From positions 1 through 64,000 of the forward strand of contig ONAT01000005.1 of the NCBI GenBank assembly GCA_900315885.1: a DNA stretch of 64,000 bases. The letters are read 5' to 3'. The translations under genes were made by a program, and so were the position numbers. This DNA is from an uncultured Erysipelotrichaceae bacterium. Its GTDB lineage: Bacteria > Bacillota_I > Bacilli_A > RFN20 > CAG-826. Shown in pieces: positions 1 to 8,019 of this stretch; positions within the stretch are counted from its first letter, which is position 1; the number at the start of each line of letters is the position of its first letter. The notes under the pieces were generated by a model. The model saw nothing but the letters and a program-made list of their open reading frames with translations. It had not been told where the DNA came from and searched no databases.

Positions 1-63
1 AGACCTTCTTACTCGCTTAATTATCTAACTCCTAAGCAATTTAAAGATATTTTTACCCCCTAA
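1..63 (+). mobile_element. C-terminal tail of an IS3-family transposase (OrfB), cut by window edge
   Basis: The first 20 codons read RPSYSLNYLTPKQF... and end at TAA (61-63). This is the usual end of IS3/IS150-type OrfB transposases (RPHYSLNYLTPxxF). The sequence after the stop, roughly 64-105, contains TGTCTACTTTCTCTTGACTA, which resembles the terminal inverted repeat of such elements, so the right end of the insertion sequence probably lies there. Only the end of the gene is visible, so completeness cannot be judged. Confidence 0.7.
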
Positions 64-275
64 ACACTATAAAGTGTCTACTTTCTCTTGACTAGTGCAC
101 CCACCTCAGAAATACGCGAGGCCAATTTTTTCAAAAACCAAAATCGATTCTGGAAAATCAAAAATCAGAGTGTCCTTTAGGCAAGTATCATTTTATTTTA
201 TATCTAATGATATAACTTGATATATAGTCAACACTACGCGAATATATGTATGACCATAAAGGAGGTCAAGAATCG

Positions 276-515
276 ATGAAAAAAGAAGAATTGAAAGTCG
301 GACAAAAAGTGAAAGCCAAATTCAGAAAATATGGTGTTCATAGTATTGTTGGTGAAGTAGCTGAAGTCTGCACTGATGAACATGCTCTCCAAGGCACATG
401 GGTTAGCATCAAAGTTACTGGTGGAAACTTATGTGACCCGCATGTTCAATGGTTAATTAAAAATAAGGTAGGGGTCCTAATTCCAATAAAGGATGTAGTT
501 GAAATTTTAATATAA
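276..515 (+). CDS. Small hypothetical protein (79 aa)
   Basis: Not recognised. The start at 276 is chosen because a strong Shine-Dalgarno (AAAGGAGGT, about 258-266) sits at the right distance; an ATG 30 bases upstream at 246 lies before that site and is unlikely. The protein begins MKKEELKVGQKVKAKF and looks like a small SH3-like or beta-barrel fold: a lysine-rich opening strand, a VGEVAEV strand, and a hydrophobic valine/isoleucine-rich end. No signal peptide or membrane segment. It stands alone between insertion-sequence remnants, so it may be element cargo. Function unknown. Confidence 0.6.
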   Translation: MKKEELKVGQKVKAKFRKYGVHSIVGEVAEVCTDEHALQGTWVSIKVTGGNLCDPHVQWLIKNKVGVLIPIKDVVEILI

Positions 516-597
516 AAAGGTTAGATAAAAGTCGCGAACTCGCGTGACTGTCTCTGGTGCTTATGTGCAACAATACATGTAGCTGGAGGCAGTTTTT

Positions 598-666
598 ATG
601 ACAAAGACAGAATTCGACAGAATTGCAGGCTACAAAGAAGAAAAGAACCATTCTATAGAGCGATGA
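598..666 (+). pseudogene. Possible 5' fragment of an AAA-type ATPase gene
   Basis: A well-placed ribosome site (GGAGG, 585-589) precedes an ATG at 598. The short product MTKTEFDRIAGYKEEK... resembles the FDxVAGxxEEKEEL segment just before the Walker A loop of FtsH-like AAA proteins, but it ends after 22 codons. It sits directly before an insertion-sequence fragment, so it may be a gene head left behind by an insertion. The match is short, and coincidence is possible. Confidence 0.25.
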
Positions 667-679
667 AATTAGAAGGTAA

Positions 680-1000
680 AGGAAACATTTATTTGATTCA
701 TTATGTGAGAAGCTTGGAATCGAACATAAACTAATTAGGCCAAGAACACCACGTCATAATGGCAAGGTAGAAAGATCTCATCGTAATGATAATGAATGTT
801 TTTACTAATACCTCAAGTTTTATTCTTATGATGATTTATTGGTGCAAATGAAATCTTATTTAAAAATGTCTAATAATATTCCTACATCAGTGCTACAATG
901 GAAAACACCTTTAGAAAAGAGATCTGAATTACTTTTAAATGACTATGGAATTGATGAAAGTAAGAAAAGAATTAAAAATATTGTTATTAAAAAAAGATAA
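680..1000 (+). pseudogene. Decayed DDE transposase (integrase core) 3' fragment
   Basis: One reading frame from about 680 to the TAA at 998-1000 encodes LCEKLGIEHKLIRPRTPRHN followed by GKVERSHRNDNECFY. This is the segment of rve/DDE integrases that carries the last catalytic Glu (in GKVERSH). An in-frame TAA follows ECFY, after which the same frame continues YLKFYSYDDLL to the end, so the gene is interrupted. The N-terminal two-thirds, including the first two catalytic Asp residues, is absent. It is probably a remnant of an IS3- or IS481-like element and is not functional. Confidence 0.75.
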
Positions 1001-1029
1001 TAATTTTTAAAATTTTTAGTGAAAAATGT

Positions 1030-1069
1030 TTGACAATCTTACAAAAATATCCAAGTATTCCAAAAATAC
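1030..1069 (+). promoter_or_regulatory. tetR promoter and candidate TetR operator copy 1
   Basis: TTGACA at 1030-1035 is a full consensus -35. Seventeen bases on lies a weak -10 (AAGTAT, 1053-1058). The 26-bp stretch 1044-1069 covers the -10 and recurs, inverted, at 2964-2989 in front of the ABC operon with one difference in 26. A shared element in front of a TetR gene and of its likely target is the expected arrangement for an operator. The assignment is inferred. Confidence 0.55.
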
Positions 1070-1097
1070 GAAAGTGTATTAAAAAGGAGGGAAAGCC

Positions 1098-1706
1098 ATG
1101 AACGATAACAATAAGAAAGAAGATGCGCGCGTCATACGTACGAAGCGCGATTTGGCCGATGCCTTGGTCGAATTGCTTGCGGAAAAGAACTTTGACGATT
1201 TGTCGGTGAAAGATATTTCCGATAAAGCCCTCATCGCGAAAAACACGTTTTATAACAATTTCGCGGATAAGAATGAGTTACTCAGCTTTGTGATGGGACG
1301 TTATTACGATGTTGTCTATCGCGATTTAAAGCCGCTCCTCGAATCCTATCGTCCGTTCCCTTTTAAAAGACGTGAGTTTTTCAAGAAGACCATCGCTTCG
1401 ATCGTCCATTTCTTCTACGAGAAGCGCTTACCCTTCGACAAGATGGTGCAAGCCGACCATTCGCATGCCCTCTACTGGGCCCTCAATCAATTAAGCCTTC
1501 AGCTCTTTGAAACCATCGTGGCCGAGTATCCTGCCCTCATTAACAAGAAGGGCGATGAGAAAATCACAATCTACTTCTATGCCGGCGGCGTGTCGAACTT
1601 AATCTACTCGATGCTGGATGAAGGCTACCGCAAGAACGAGAAAGACCTCTGCAATGAGATTTACCGTCTTATCTATCCAACGGTCATCGAAACTCCTGTC
1701 ATCTAA
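1098..1706 (+). CDS. TetR/AcrR-family transcriptional regulator
   Basis: A one-component repressor of 202 aa. Residues about 15-60 form the TetR helix-turn-helix: RTKRDLADALVELLAEKNFD is helix 1, SVKDISDKALIAKNTFYNNF is the recognition helix region with the family TFYNxF ending. The rest is the helical ligand-binding domain. A strong AAAGGAGGG site precedes the ATG. Codons are GC-richer than in native genes (many GCC, ATC, CTC), like the ABC exporter 1.4 kb downstream and unlike genes after 8.2 kb, which supports joint acquisition. It likely controls itself and the exporter through the shared 26-bp motif. The ligand is unknown. Confidence 0.85.
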   Translation: MNDNNKKEDARVIRTKRDLADALVELLAEKNFDDLSVKDISDKALIAKNTFYNNFADKNELLSFVMGRYYDVVYRDLKPLLESYRPFPFKRREFFKKTIASIVHFFYEKRLPFDKMVQADHSHALYWALNQLSLQLFETIVAEYPALINKKGDEKITIYFYAGGVSNLIYSMLDEGYRKNEKDLCNEIYRLIYPTVIETPVI

Positions 1707-2047
1707 ATGTCCATAGAAAAGGCGTAATAGGCGCTTTCCTTTTCCTTTAGAAGAAGTGGTGTAAGAATAGGCTGTAATCAATTTGAACGGATTGAGCGGC
1801 TTCTCGAATGTGTTAAAAAGAATTTGATAAGCTCTAATTGCGAGTCCAGTTTGTTAATTGAGCAGTCAATATCTTATTTGACAAAATAAAAAAAGATGCG
1901 ATGACGTCTGTCTTCTCTTGCTTGTGGGCACGCAATCACGAGCGATAAACTAATGAGCCGATTATAAAATTCAAATCCCCTCAAACTTGCTTTGACCTCA
2001 CGTAATCGAGTTTGCGGCTTCAACTTTTTCATTGAGTTTAGAACCAC
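1707..2047. other. Intergenic stretch with no convincing gene
   Basis: I see no supported coding region. The only notable feature is a motif starting TTTGACCTCACGTA at 1991-2004, followed by a GAGTTTGCGGCTTCAA-like tail. The same 14-mer and a similar tail occur at 23523-23560, so it is probably a dispersed intergenic repeat. Confidence 0.5.
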
Positions 2048-2258
2048 TTACATCATTTTTAAATTAAGAACCTTTAAATTTTGACGTTCATCCTTTACTT
2101 CGGTGGTGGTTGATATAGTAAACAAGTTTTTAATATCCCAGTTTCTAAAGCCTTCACTTTTACAGGCAACACCACCTATAAACCCTAATAGTAATAATCC
2201 TGCTATTGTGCCACCGACAATAGCTCCAACATTTGTTTTTTCTGTAATATTTTGACAT
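2048..2258 (-). pseudogene. Frameshifted small membrane protein
   Basis: An ATG with a good ribosome site begins three bases after the stop of the neighbouring gene and gives MSKYYRK. The frame is then lost at a run of six A (minus strand; 2236-2241). Reading past it in the other frame gives TNVGAIVGGTIAGLLLLGFI..., one clear membrane helix, then about 40 polar residues to TAA. Removing one A joins both parts into 69 aa. It is either a homopolymer frameshift mutation, an assembly error or, less likely, programmed slippage. Function unknown. Confidence 0.5.
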
Positions 2259-2260
2259 AA

Positions 2261-2455
2261 TTAGTCATCCTTTCTTTTAAGATTTTTATAGTGTTTGTGA
2301 TGAGCGGACAAACCTCTACCATAACCGCGAGTAGCCATAAATCTTGAACCCTTAGATTTAGCAATAGAATCGTAATCACTCCAGCCATTAGAGTATCCAA
2401 TTCTATAAGCACTTCTAACTTCAGATTTATAATCTCTGAAAGATTTTTTACTCAT
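2261..2455 (-). CDS. Small basic hypothetical protein (64 aa)
   Basis: The start at 2455 (MSKKSFRDYKSEV) is chosen because GAAAGGA lies just upstream; an in-frame start further upstream has no such site. The protein is Lys/Arg/Tyr/Gly-rich with no membrane segment and has a SAYRIGYSNGWSDYDSI motif; I recall similar small proteins as cargo of Firmicutes phages and conjugative elements, but cannot name a family. It is followed by the frameshifted membrane protein gene with coupled spacing, so the two formed one short operon. Together with the frameshifted gene at 2574-2845 it marks element debris. Confidence 0.5.
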   Translation of the reverse strand: MSKKSFRDYKSEVRSAYRIGYSNGWSDYDSIAKSKGSRFMATRGYGRGLSAHHKHYKNLKRKDD

Positions 2456-2573
2456 AATGAGTCCTTTCTCCCACAAAAGTGGATATTTCGTAACAATCAA
2501 CCCTCACTATTTTGTAACTTGAAGAACTAAATTCCGTTTTTAGAATTAAAAAAATATTTTGAAAGACTAAATT

Positions 2574-2845
2574 TTATTTAGAGGCTTGTTTTCCAGCAAG
2601 AAACGGAATTATGTTTCCTTTTTCATCAGTCATTTCGGATGGTGTAATAACTAATTCAGCGGTTGCATCGGTTAAAATACGATGTCTAAAATGTCGTAGC
2701 CGCCAATATCTTTTGGAGATAAACGTGCCTGAACTTCTTTCCCACGAATTTTTCCTTTAACGAAATGAGAGTAAAAATCCTTACCATCTTTTTGATAAGT
2801 TTCTCTTTCTACCATAAGATTTTTAATACTATTTTCTTTTGCCAT
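2574..2845 (-). pseudogene. Frameshifted conjugative-element-type hypothetical protein
   Basis: The first frame starts at 2845 (MAKENSIKNLMVERETYQKD) and gives a 57-aa protein ending GGYDILDIVF. The adjacent frame continues directly with TDATAELVITPSEMTDEKGN and on to AGKQASK and TAA at 2574. The joined protein matches my memory of conserved small proteins of Tn916-like/ICE cargo (VERETYEKDGKxYYSYFVKG, LDIVF, AELVxxPYEMTDE), but is shorter at the end. A single-base shift near 2672-2690 disrupts it. It is probably debris of an integrated element. The family recollection is from memory only. Confidence 0.5.
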
Positions 2846-2963
2846 TTTTGATAAATACCTCACTAGTACTTTCTTTAAATAAATTCTTGTGAATCGATTA
2901 CCTCATTTATCGATTTTCACATCAGTTCATAATGGCAACTGACAAATGTATTGTAAAAAAACA

Positions 2964-2989
2964 GTATTTTTGGAATAATTGGATATTTT
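2964..2989 (-). promoter_or_regulatory. Candidate TetR operator copy 2
   Basis: Begins GTATTTTTGGAATA and continues to a TTGGATATTTT end. The same 26 bases, with one mismatch, occur in reverse orientation at 1044-1069 over the tetR promoter. Here the motif lies immediately upstream of the ABC-operon -35. The repeat is seen directly; the operator role is inferred. Confidence 0.55.
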
Positions 2990-2993
2990 GCTC

Positions 2994-3055
2994 TTGTTTC
3001 TGCTCATAAGCATCACTATACTATATTAAGTTATTGTACTAGTATCCAATAACTT
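2994..3055 (+). promoter_or_regulatory. ABC-exporter operon promoter with downstream palindrome
   Basis: TTGTTT (2994-2999) and TATACT (3017-3022) are 17 bases apart. Just downstream, 9-bp perfect arms AAGTTATTG (3028-3036) and CAATAACTT (3047-3055) flank a 10-base spacer, ending at the ribosome site of the first ABC gene. The palindrome could be a second repressor site or an RNA hairpin at the 5' end of the message. Confidence 0.5.
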
Positions 3056-3072
3056 TATAGGAGTTCAAGAAC

Positions 3073-4002
3073 ATGAAACATGTAATCGAAATCAATCACC
3101 TGACAAAAAACTATGGCCAGGGACGTGGCGTCTTCGACGTCAACTTCTATGTCAATGAAGGCGAGGTATTCGGCTTCTTAGGTCCGAACGGCGCTGGCAA
3201 ATCAACCACCATCCGCCACTTAATGGGCTTCTCGATTCCCGATTCTGGCGAAACGCTCATCAATGGTGTCTCCTCACTCAAGGAACGCGACATCATCATG
3301 CAAGGCGTGAGTTATATCCCGGGCGAAGTCGCCCTTCCCTTAGAACTCACGGGAAAAGAAGTCATCGAGGAACAGAAGAAACTCAAGAATGTCACCGATG
3401 ACACGATGCTCAACTGGCTCATCCAAGAGTTTGAGTTGGACCCATCTCTCCGCTGCAAAAGCATGTCGCTTGGCATGAAGCGAAAAATGGCGATCGTCTG
3501 CGCCTTCATGAACGACCCAGATCTCATCATCATGGACGAGCCTTCCAGTGGCCTTGACCCCGAGATGCAAGCCAAGTTCGTCGAACTCATCAAGTTAGAG
3601 AAAAGGCGCGGAAAAACCATCCTCCTCTCCTCCCACATCTTCTCGGAGGTCGACGCCGTCTGCGACCGCATCGCCGTCATCAAGGACGGCAAAATCGTTT
3701 CCCTCTTCGTGGCAGATGAGCTCAAACACAAAGCAGAAAAGCGATATAGAGTCCTCTATAAAACGCCTGCTTATGCAGAAGAGGCGAAAAAAGCGATCCT
3801 CGCGAAAGGCTTCGATGCTAGAAACAGTTCTTCGAATCCATCTCTCCTCCACTGCACCTGCAACGAAGATAAGTTAGCCTCCTTCTTCGGCGTCATTCCA
3901 CACGACGGCCTCGTCGACCTAAGCGAAAAGAAAGAGACCTTAGAGGACTACTTCATGAGCTTCTACAAAGAAGACCTCACCTATGGAGGTGTCAGCAAAT
4001 GA
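3073..4002 (+). CDS. ABC exporter ATP-binding protein 1
   Basis: Cytoplasmic ATPase of an ABC-2/BcrA-type exporter, 309 aa. Walker A GPNGAGKST at residues 37-45, signature-like SLGMKRKMAI, Walker B DLIIMDEP and a H-loop in LLSSHIFSEV are all present, so it should hydrolyse ATP. The C-terminal 90 residues are an accessory domain. It overlaps the second ATPase by four bases (ATGA), and both proteins open with the same TKNYGQGRG segment, pointing to a duplication and a heterodimeric engine. It ends in TGA, rare in this window. GC-rich codon use marks it as foreign relative to genes after 8.2 kb. Substrate unknown; a drug, peptide or lipid is plausible from the TetR association. Confidence 0.9.
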   Translation: MKHVIEINHLTKNYGQGRGVFDVNFYVNEGEVFGFLGPNGAGKSTTIRHLMGFSIPDSGETLINGVSSLKERDIIMQGVSYIPGEVALPLELTGKEVIEEQKKLKNVTDDTMLNWLIQEFELDPSLRCKSMSLGMKRKMAIVCAFMNDPDLIIMDEPSSGLDPEMQAKFVELIKLEKRRGKTILLSSHIFSEVDAVCDRIAVIKDGKIVSLFVADELKHKAEKRYRVLYKTPAYAEEAKKAILAKGFDARNSSSNPSLLHCTCNEDKLASFFGVIPHDGLVDLSEKKETLEDYFMSFYKEDLTYGGVSK

Positions 4003-4925
4003 ATGACGAAAAAGTAATCACGATTGAGAACGTAACGAAGAACTACGGCCAAGGCCGTGGCAACTTCGACATTAATATCGACCTACATAGAGGCGAAACC
4101 ATCGGTATCGTCGGCGAGAACGGGGCAGGAAAAACCACGTTGCTCCGTCAGATTATGGGGTTCCTTAGAAGCGACTCCGGCAACATCGAAATCTATGGCC
4201 GCAACGCCTGGAACGATGCCGCGGATGCGAAGCAGTTCATCGGTTACATCCCTGGCGAAATCAACTTCCCAGACGTACCGACCGGCATCGACTTCCTTCA
4301 TCAATATGGGGCGTCGCTTGGTATGAAGTCAGAGGACTTCGCCTATGCCGACGAAATCATCAAGCGCATGCAGCTAGACATTCGCGCTTACCCACGCCGC
4401 ATGTCCAAAGGCATGAAGCAAAAGACATCCATCGTCGCGGCCTTCATGTTGAAGTCGCCAATCCTTTTGCTCGACGAGCCATCTACGGGCCTTGACCCGC
4501 TGATGCGAGAGGAGCTCCTCGAACTCATCTTGGAGCAAAAGAAACGAGGAGCCTCCATCATCGTCACCAGCAATGCGATTGAAGAGCTCGAAAGGGTATG
4601 CGATACCGTCCTCCTTATGAGCCATGGACAAATCTTAGATACGGCCAACATGGAAGAAATCAAAAATCGCCCTTACCGAGATTACAAAGTCGAGTTCTTG
4701 GACGAAAACGAATATGAAGCCTTCACCAAGAAACACACCAACATCATCAGGATCCAGCCGCAATATCACCAAGCGACCATCCGCGTCCATAAAGACAACA
4801 TTCCCGCGCTCCTCGATGAACTCAGCAATAAGAAGTTCAAGTTCATGACGGAAGTGCCATATACCCTCGCCACCTATTTCACGGAAAACCGTAAAGCAAA
4901 GGAGATCAACCAACATGCCGAATAA
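3999..4925 (+). CDS. ABC exporter ATP-binding protein 2
   Basis: Second ATPase of the exporter, 308 aa and paralogous to the first. Walker A GENGAGKTT is at residues 39-47, a signature-like MSKGMKQKTSI follows, and Walker B is ILLLDEPSTGLDP. The H-loop position reads TSNAIEEL rather than the usual SH, so the switch histidine is replaced by Asn. This second site may be catalytically weakened, as in many asymmetric ABC pairs (inference). The C-terminal accessory region differs from that of the first ATPase. Start overlaps the upstream stop and the end overlaps the permease start by 11 bases, so translation is coupled. Confidence 0.9.
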   Translation: MNDEKVITIENVTKNYGQGRGNFDINIDLHRGETIGIVGENGAGKTTLLRQIMGFLRSDSGNIEIYGRNAWNDAADAKQFIGYIPGEINFPDVPTGIDFLHQYGASLGMKSEDFAYADEIIKRMQLDIRAYPRRMSKGMKQKTSIVAAFMLKSPILLLDEPSTGLDPLMREELLELILEQKKRGASIIVTSNAIEELERVCDTVLLMSHGQILDTANMEEIKNRPYRDYKVEFLDENEYEAFTKKHTNIIRIQPQYHQATIRVHKDNIPALLDELSNKKFKFMTEVPYTLATYFTENRKAKEINQHAE

Positions 4926-7590
4926 AGAAATCAAAAAGACAACCGCTACCAAAAAGGCTACGGAAAAGAAAGTCGCCAAAAAGAAAAGCACCATCGCGAT
5001 GCCAAAAGAAGAAGTAAAGGTCGTGGAGTCGGCCAAGAAAAAGGCTGCTACCAAAAAGAAAGTAGCAACCCCCCTCGCCGCTTCTGTCAAAAAAGCTCCT
5101 GCGAAAAAGGTCGCCCCAGAAGTCAAAGAAGAACCGAAGAAAGAGGAGGCTCCACTCATTGTCCCTGAGGAGGTCCTCACCATGGAAAGCAAAGAGGCCA
5201 AGCCTCTGGTCATGCCAGAGTCCGTCAAGAAAGCGGAAAAGAAGAAAAAGAAACATTCTCCCCTCTTTTCCTGGGCGCTCTTCAAGGAATCCCTCAAATC
5301 AAGAAAGAGAAGCTTGATCATCGCTTCGGCCGGTAATGTCGCCATCATGGTCATCTTGATTGGTATTCTTTCCACCCTAAACGTCAATTCCACCGCAAAC
5401 GCCTTAAGAAACCTCTTCAACAACGCAGATACCGAAACCACCATCAAGAGTGGCGCCATCTCCTACTACAGCGCCTTCAAAGGTTTCGCCGATGCGGATA
5501 CCCAGTTCAGCGCGAACGAAGAGAAACTCCAAGCCGTTGTCGGTCAAGCGATTGACCAGGTCAATGACGCGACGCTTAACAGCCAGATTAATACCCTTAG
5601 CCTCCTATATAACGTCACCTACCGCTTAACCAATGGCGATGACGCCACCAAAGCGCAGACCGCGAAAAACGCGATTATTACCGCAGCCAAAGCGGACTTA
5701 AATGGCGATACCTCCAAATCCGAAGAGGAGAAAGAAATCGCGATCGCTGTCCTCGACGCCTTCTATGATGTCTATGGTCAGAACAAAGCTAGCGGCACCG
5801 AAGAAAGCAACGCTGTCGTTTTAAAGAAAGCCATTCCGACCGGCATGTCCAAAGGACTTGCCTCTCTTTACACCTTAGACGAAAAGGAAGAGGCGGATGT
5901 CCTCGCTTCCTTCCAGAACGCTTTCACCAAGGCGTTCGGAGAAGGCACAACCGCCCCAACCGATGAGGTCAAAGCCCAGGCCGAAATCGAAACTGCCTTC
6001 ACCCTCATCAAGCTTCTTTCTCAGAACGACGAGAATAGCGCTACCTTCGTCGCGATGACCGTGGACGCTCTCCAAAAGGTCTACACAACCAACGTCAAAG
6101 ATGACGAAGAAGCCTCCAAAACCGCCTACATTGTCGACCATACGCTTCACGACAAAACCCTTGCCAATACCGCCGTCACCTACGCGATGGAGACGGTGAG
6201 CGAACTTGCTTACTATCAGTTCCTCCCATCCTTCACCGTCGAATATAAGACCAGCGATCTAGGCTACCCAATCACCTATGTCCCAACGGGCGAATATGGC
6301 GAGGATGGCGAGGCCATCTACACCGCCAAGGAAATCAAAGTCTATAACCCAGACGTCTACGTCAAAGTCGACGCCAAGATGGGTACCGACGCCAATATGG
6401 CGCAAAAGATGCATAAGGACGTCTTGACCGGCGAAGACTATGACGAAGAAACGGTCTCCAAAGCCAAAGAAGAAGCCGCGGATGCCGTCAAAGTCATCGA
6501 AAAAGAACTACATTCCTTCGCGGATGAGTTCATCGCTCGTGACGAAAACAATCAAAACACCTACTACGATGGCAGCAATGTCCTCAGCGCCGCCATTGAA
6601 GAAAAGGCTGTCGACCTCGTAAGCAAAGCGGCCGAACAGCAGGTCGTCGATTCCTATAACGAATCCCATAAGAGACAGATCGTCTCCGCTTACGATATCT
6701 CCGGTAAAGATGAATCGATGTCGGGCAAGGAGATGATGGATACCGTCAGAGCCTACGCCTATAGCGGCATCGCCTCCTATAACTCCTACCTCGCCTCCGC
6801 GGCCTCTAGTCACCCAGACTACACCCTCATCCAGCAAGAGATGATTGCCATCACAAAAGGTGGACTCGGCATCATCGACCAGCTCCCAACCTTAGTTGGC
6901 GACTCCCTTAGCGAAATGGGCAACATGAATACCTATGGCATCATCGTTGGCTCCGTCGGCTTCGGCATTGCCTGCCTCCTCATCCCAATGGTTTATACCA
7001 TTCTCACCGCGACCGACCTCGTTGCCTCTAAGGTCGAATCCGGTTCGCTTGCCTTCACCCTCTCCACGCCTACCCCACGCAAGTCCTTCATCTTCACCGA
7101 AATGACCTACCTCTTATTCACGGAGTTTGTGATGGGTGCGAGCTTGCTTCTCGCTGCCATTTTGACTCAGGTAATCGGTATTGCCTGCGGCTCTGCTGAC
7201 TTAGCGGATTCGCTCCCAATCAAGGATATTTGCTACTACGCCCTCGGTAATTTCTTAATCACCATCGCGATCAGCGGCATCAATTTCCTTACTTCTTCTT
7301 GGGCCAACAAGACCAACAATTCCATCGGCGTTGGCGGAGGCATCACCATCTTCTTCTTCATCTGCGCGATCCTTGGCTTATTCGGCACCGAAGCCATCCC
7401 AGCCACCGTTCGCATCTCCGGCATGTCCTTCTTCAACTACATCACCGTCACCTCTTGCTTCGATGCGGTCTCGGTCATGCACGGCGATATGACCACCTAT
7501 TGGTGGAAGATCTTAATCACCCTTGGCATTGCCTTAGCCACCTATGCGGTCAGCTTCTACAAATTCACCAAGAAAGACCTCCCACTCTAA
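4915..7590 (+). CDS. Large ABC-2-type permease with lysine-rich N-terminal tail
   Basis: Membrane subunit of the exporter, 891 aa, far longer than typical 250-550 aa ABC-2 permeases. Residues 1 to about 115 are a Lys/Ala/Pro/Glu-rich low-complexity tail (KKATEKKVAKKK, KKAPAKKVAPEVK) resembling histone H1-like tails and predicted to be cytosolic. One membrane helix follows (LIIASAGNVAIMVILIGIL, about 134-152), then a 500-residue extracytoplasmic domain rich in Ala, Asp and Thr. From about residue 675 there are roughly six membrane helices, with a coupling segment KVESGSLAFTLSTPTPRKSF. The ribosome site lies inside the end of the second ATPase. The large outer domain may bind substrate or an accessory protein. 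Confidence 0.85.
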   Translation: MPNKEIKKTTATKKATEKKVAKKKSTIAMPKEEVKVVESAKKKAATKKKVATPLAASVKKAPAKKVAPEVKEEPKKEEAPLIVPEEVLTMESKEAKPLVMPESVKKAEKKKKKHSPLFSWALFKESLKSRKRSLIIASAGNVAIMVILIGILSTLNVNSTANALRNLFNNADTETTIKSGAISYYSAFKGFADADTQFSANEEKLQAVVGQAIDQVNDATLNSQINTLSLLYNVTYRLTNGDDATKAQTAKNAIITAAKADLNGDTSKSEEEKEIAIAVLDAFYDVYGQNKASGTEESNAVVLKKAIPTGMSKGLASLYTLDEKEEADVLASFQNAFTKAFGEGTTAPTDEVKAQAEIETAFTLIKLLSQNDENSATFVAMTVDALQKVYTTNVKDDEEASKTAYIVDHTLHDKTLANTAVTYAMETVSELAYYQFLPSFTVEYKTSDLGYPITYVPTGEYGEDGEAIYTAKEIKVYNPDVYVKVDAKMGTDANMAQKMHKDVLTGEDYDEETVSKAKEEAADAVKVIEKELHSFADEFIARDENNQNTYYDGSNVLSAAIEEKAVDLVSKAAEQQVVDSYNESHKRQIVSAYDISGKDESMSGKEMMDTVRAYAYSGIASYNSYLASAASSHPDYTLIQQEMIAITKGGLGIIDQLPTLVGDSLSEMGNMNTYGIIVGSVGFGIACLLIPMVYTILTATDLVASKVESGSLAFTLSTPTPRKSFIFTEMTYLLFTEFVMGASLLLAAILTQVIGIACGSADLADSLPIKDICYYALGNFLITIAISGINFLTSSWANKTNNSIGVGGGITIFFFICAILGLFGTEAIPATVRISGMSFFNYITVTSCFDAVSVMHGDMTTYWWKILITLGIALATYAVSFYKFTKKDLPL

Positions 7591-7614
7591 TTCAAAAATT
7601 TCCATATACACATC

Positions 7615-7650
7615 GGGGCGATAGCGTCGACTACCGCTCCTTTTCTTTAT
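7615..7650 (+). terminator. Rho-independent terminator of the ABC exporter operon
   Basis: GGGGCGATAG (7615-7624) and CTACCGCTCC (7631-7640) pair with one G-U and one A-C, six-base loop, followed by TTTTCTTTATCCTTTTTT. It lies 25 bases after the permease stop. Confidence 0.6.
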
Positions 7651-7974
7651 CCTTTTTTCTATAGCAAGCGCATACATGAAAGTGAAAGTCCTTTCATTTT
7701 CTTGTTGACATAACATTGCTAGTGGAGCAATCTTTTTGATAGTAATACCATCAATATGGATTTAAAGATTTAACCTAGCGTGAGGGCCTGATCCAACGCT
7801 ATACCGAAATTCCAATGCCGATTTCGCTGCAAAAATACGAAATATAGACTCTTTTTGTTGGTTTGAGTTTAAACCTCGTGTCCCTCCAGTTTTTTATGGG
7901 GTTTTTATGTAGCCTGTTATTAGTGTGCTTTTGATTTATTAACTCTATTAAATATAGCAAATAATGCTTAAGAA
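7651..7974. other. Intergenic stretch between exporter and tRNA
   Basis: No supported gene. A weak hairpin with arms TAGCGT (7776-7781) and ACGCTA (7796-7801) is visible. The stretch separates the GC-rich accessory zone from native AT-rich genes and abuts a tRNA gene, a common integration site, but I found no duplicated tRNA end that would prove an attachment site. Confidence 0.4.
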
Positions 7975-7978
7975 TAAG

Positions 7979-8006
7979 AAAAGACACATACATTTTGTAC
8001 GTGTCT
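7979..8006 (-). terminator. Terminator of tRNA-Ser
   Basis: On the minus strand AGACACGTAC and GTATGTGTCT pair imperfectly around AAAAT, followed by TTTTCTTATT. It lies 13 bases past the tRNA 3' end. Confidence 0.65.
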
Positions 8007-8019
8007 CGACAATCGGAGA

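Noticed and set aside
4635-5459. 274-codon open frame opposite the ABC permease
   Set aside because: Phe/Leu/Ser-rich antisense of the lysine-rich tail and adjacent coding sequence; no start signal.
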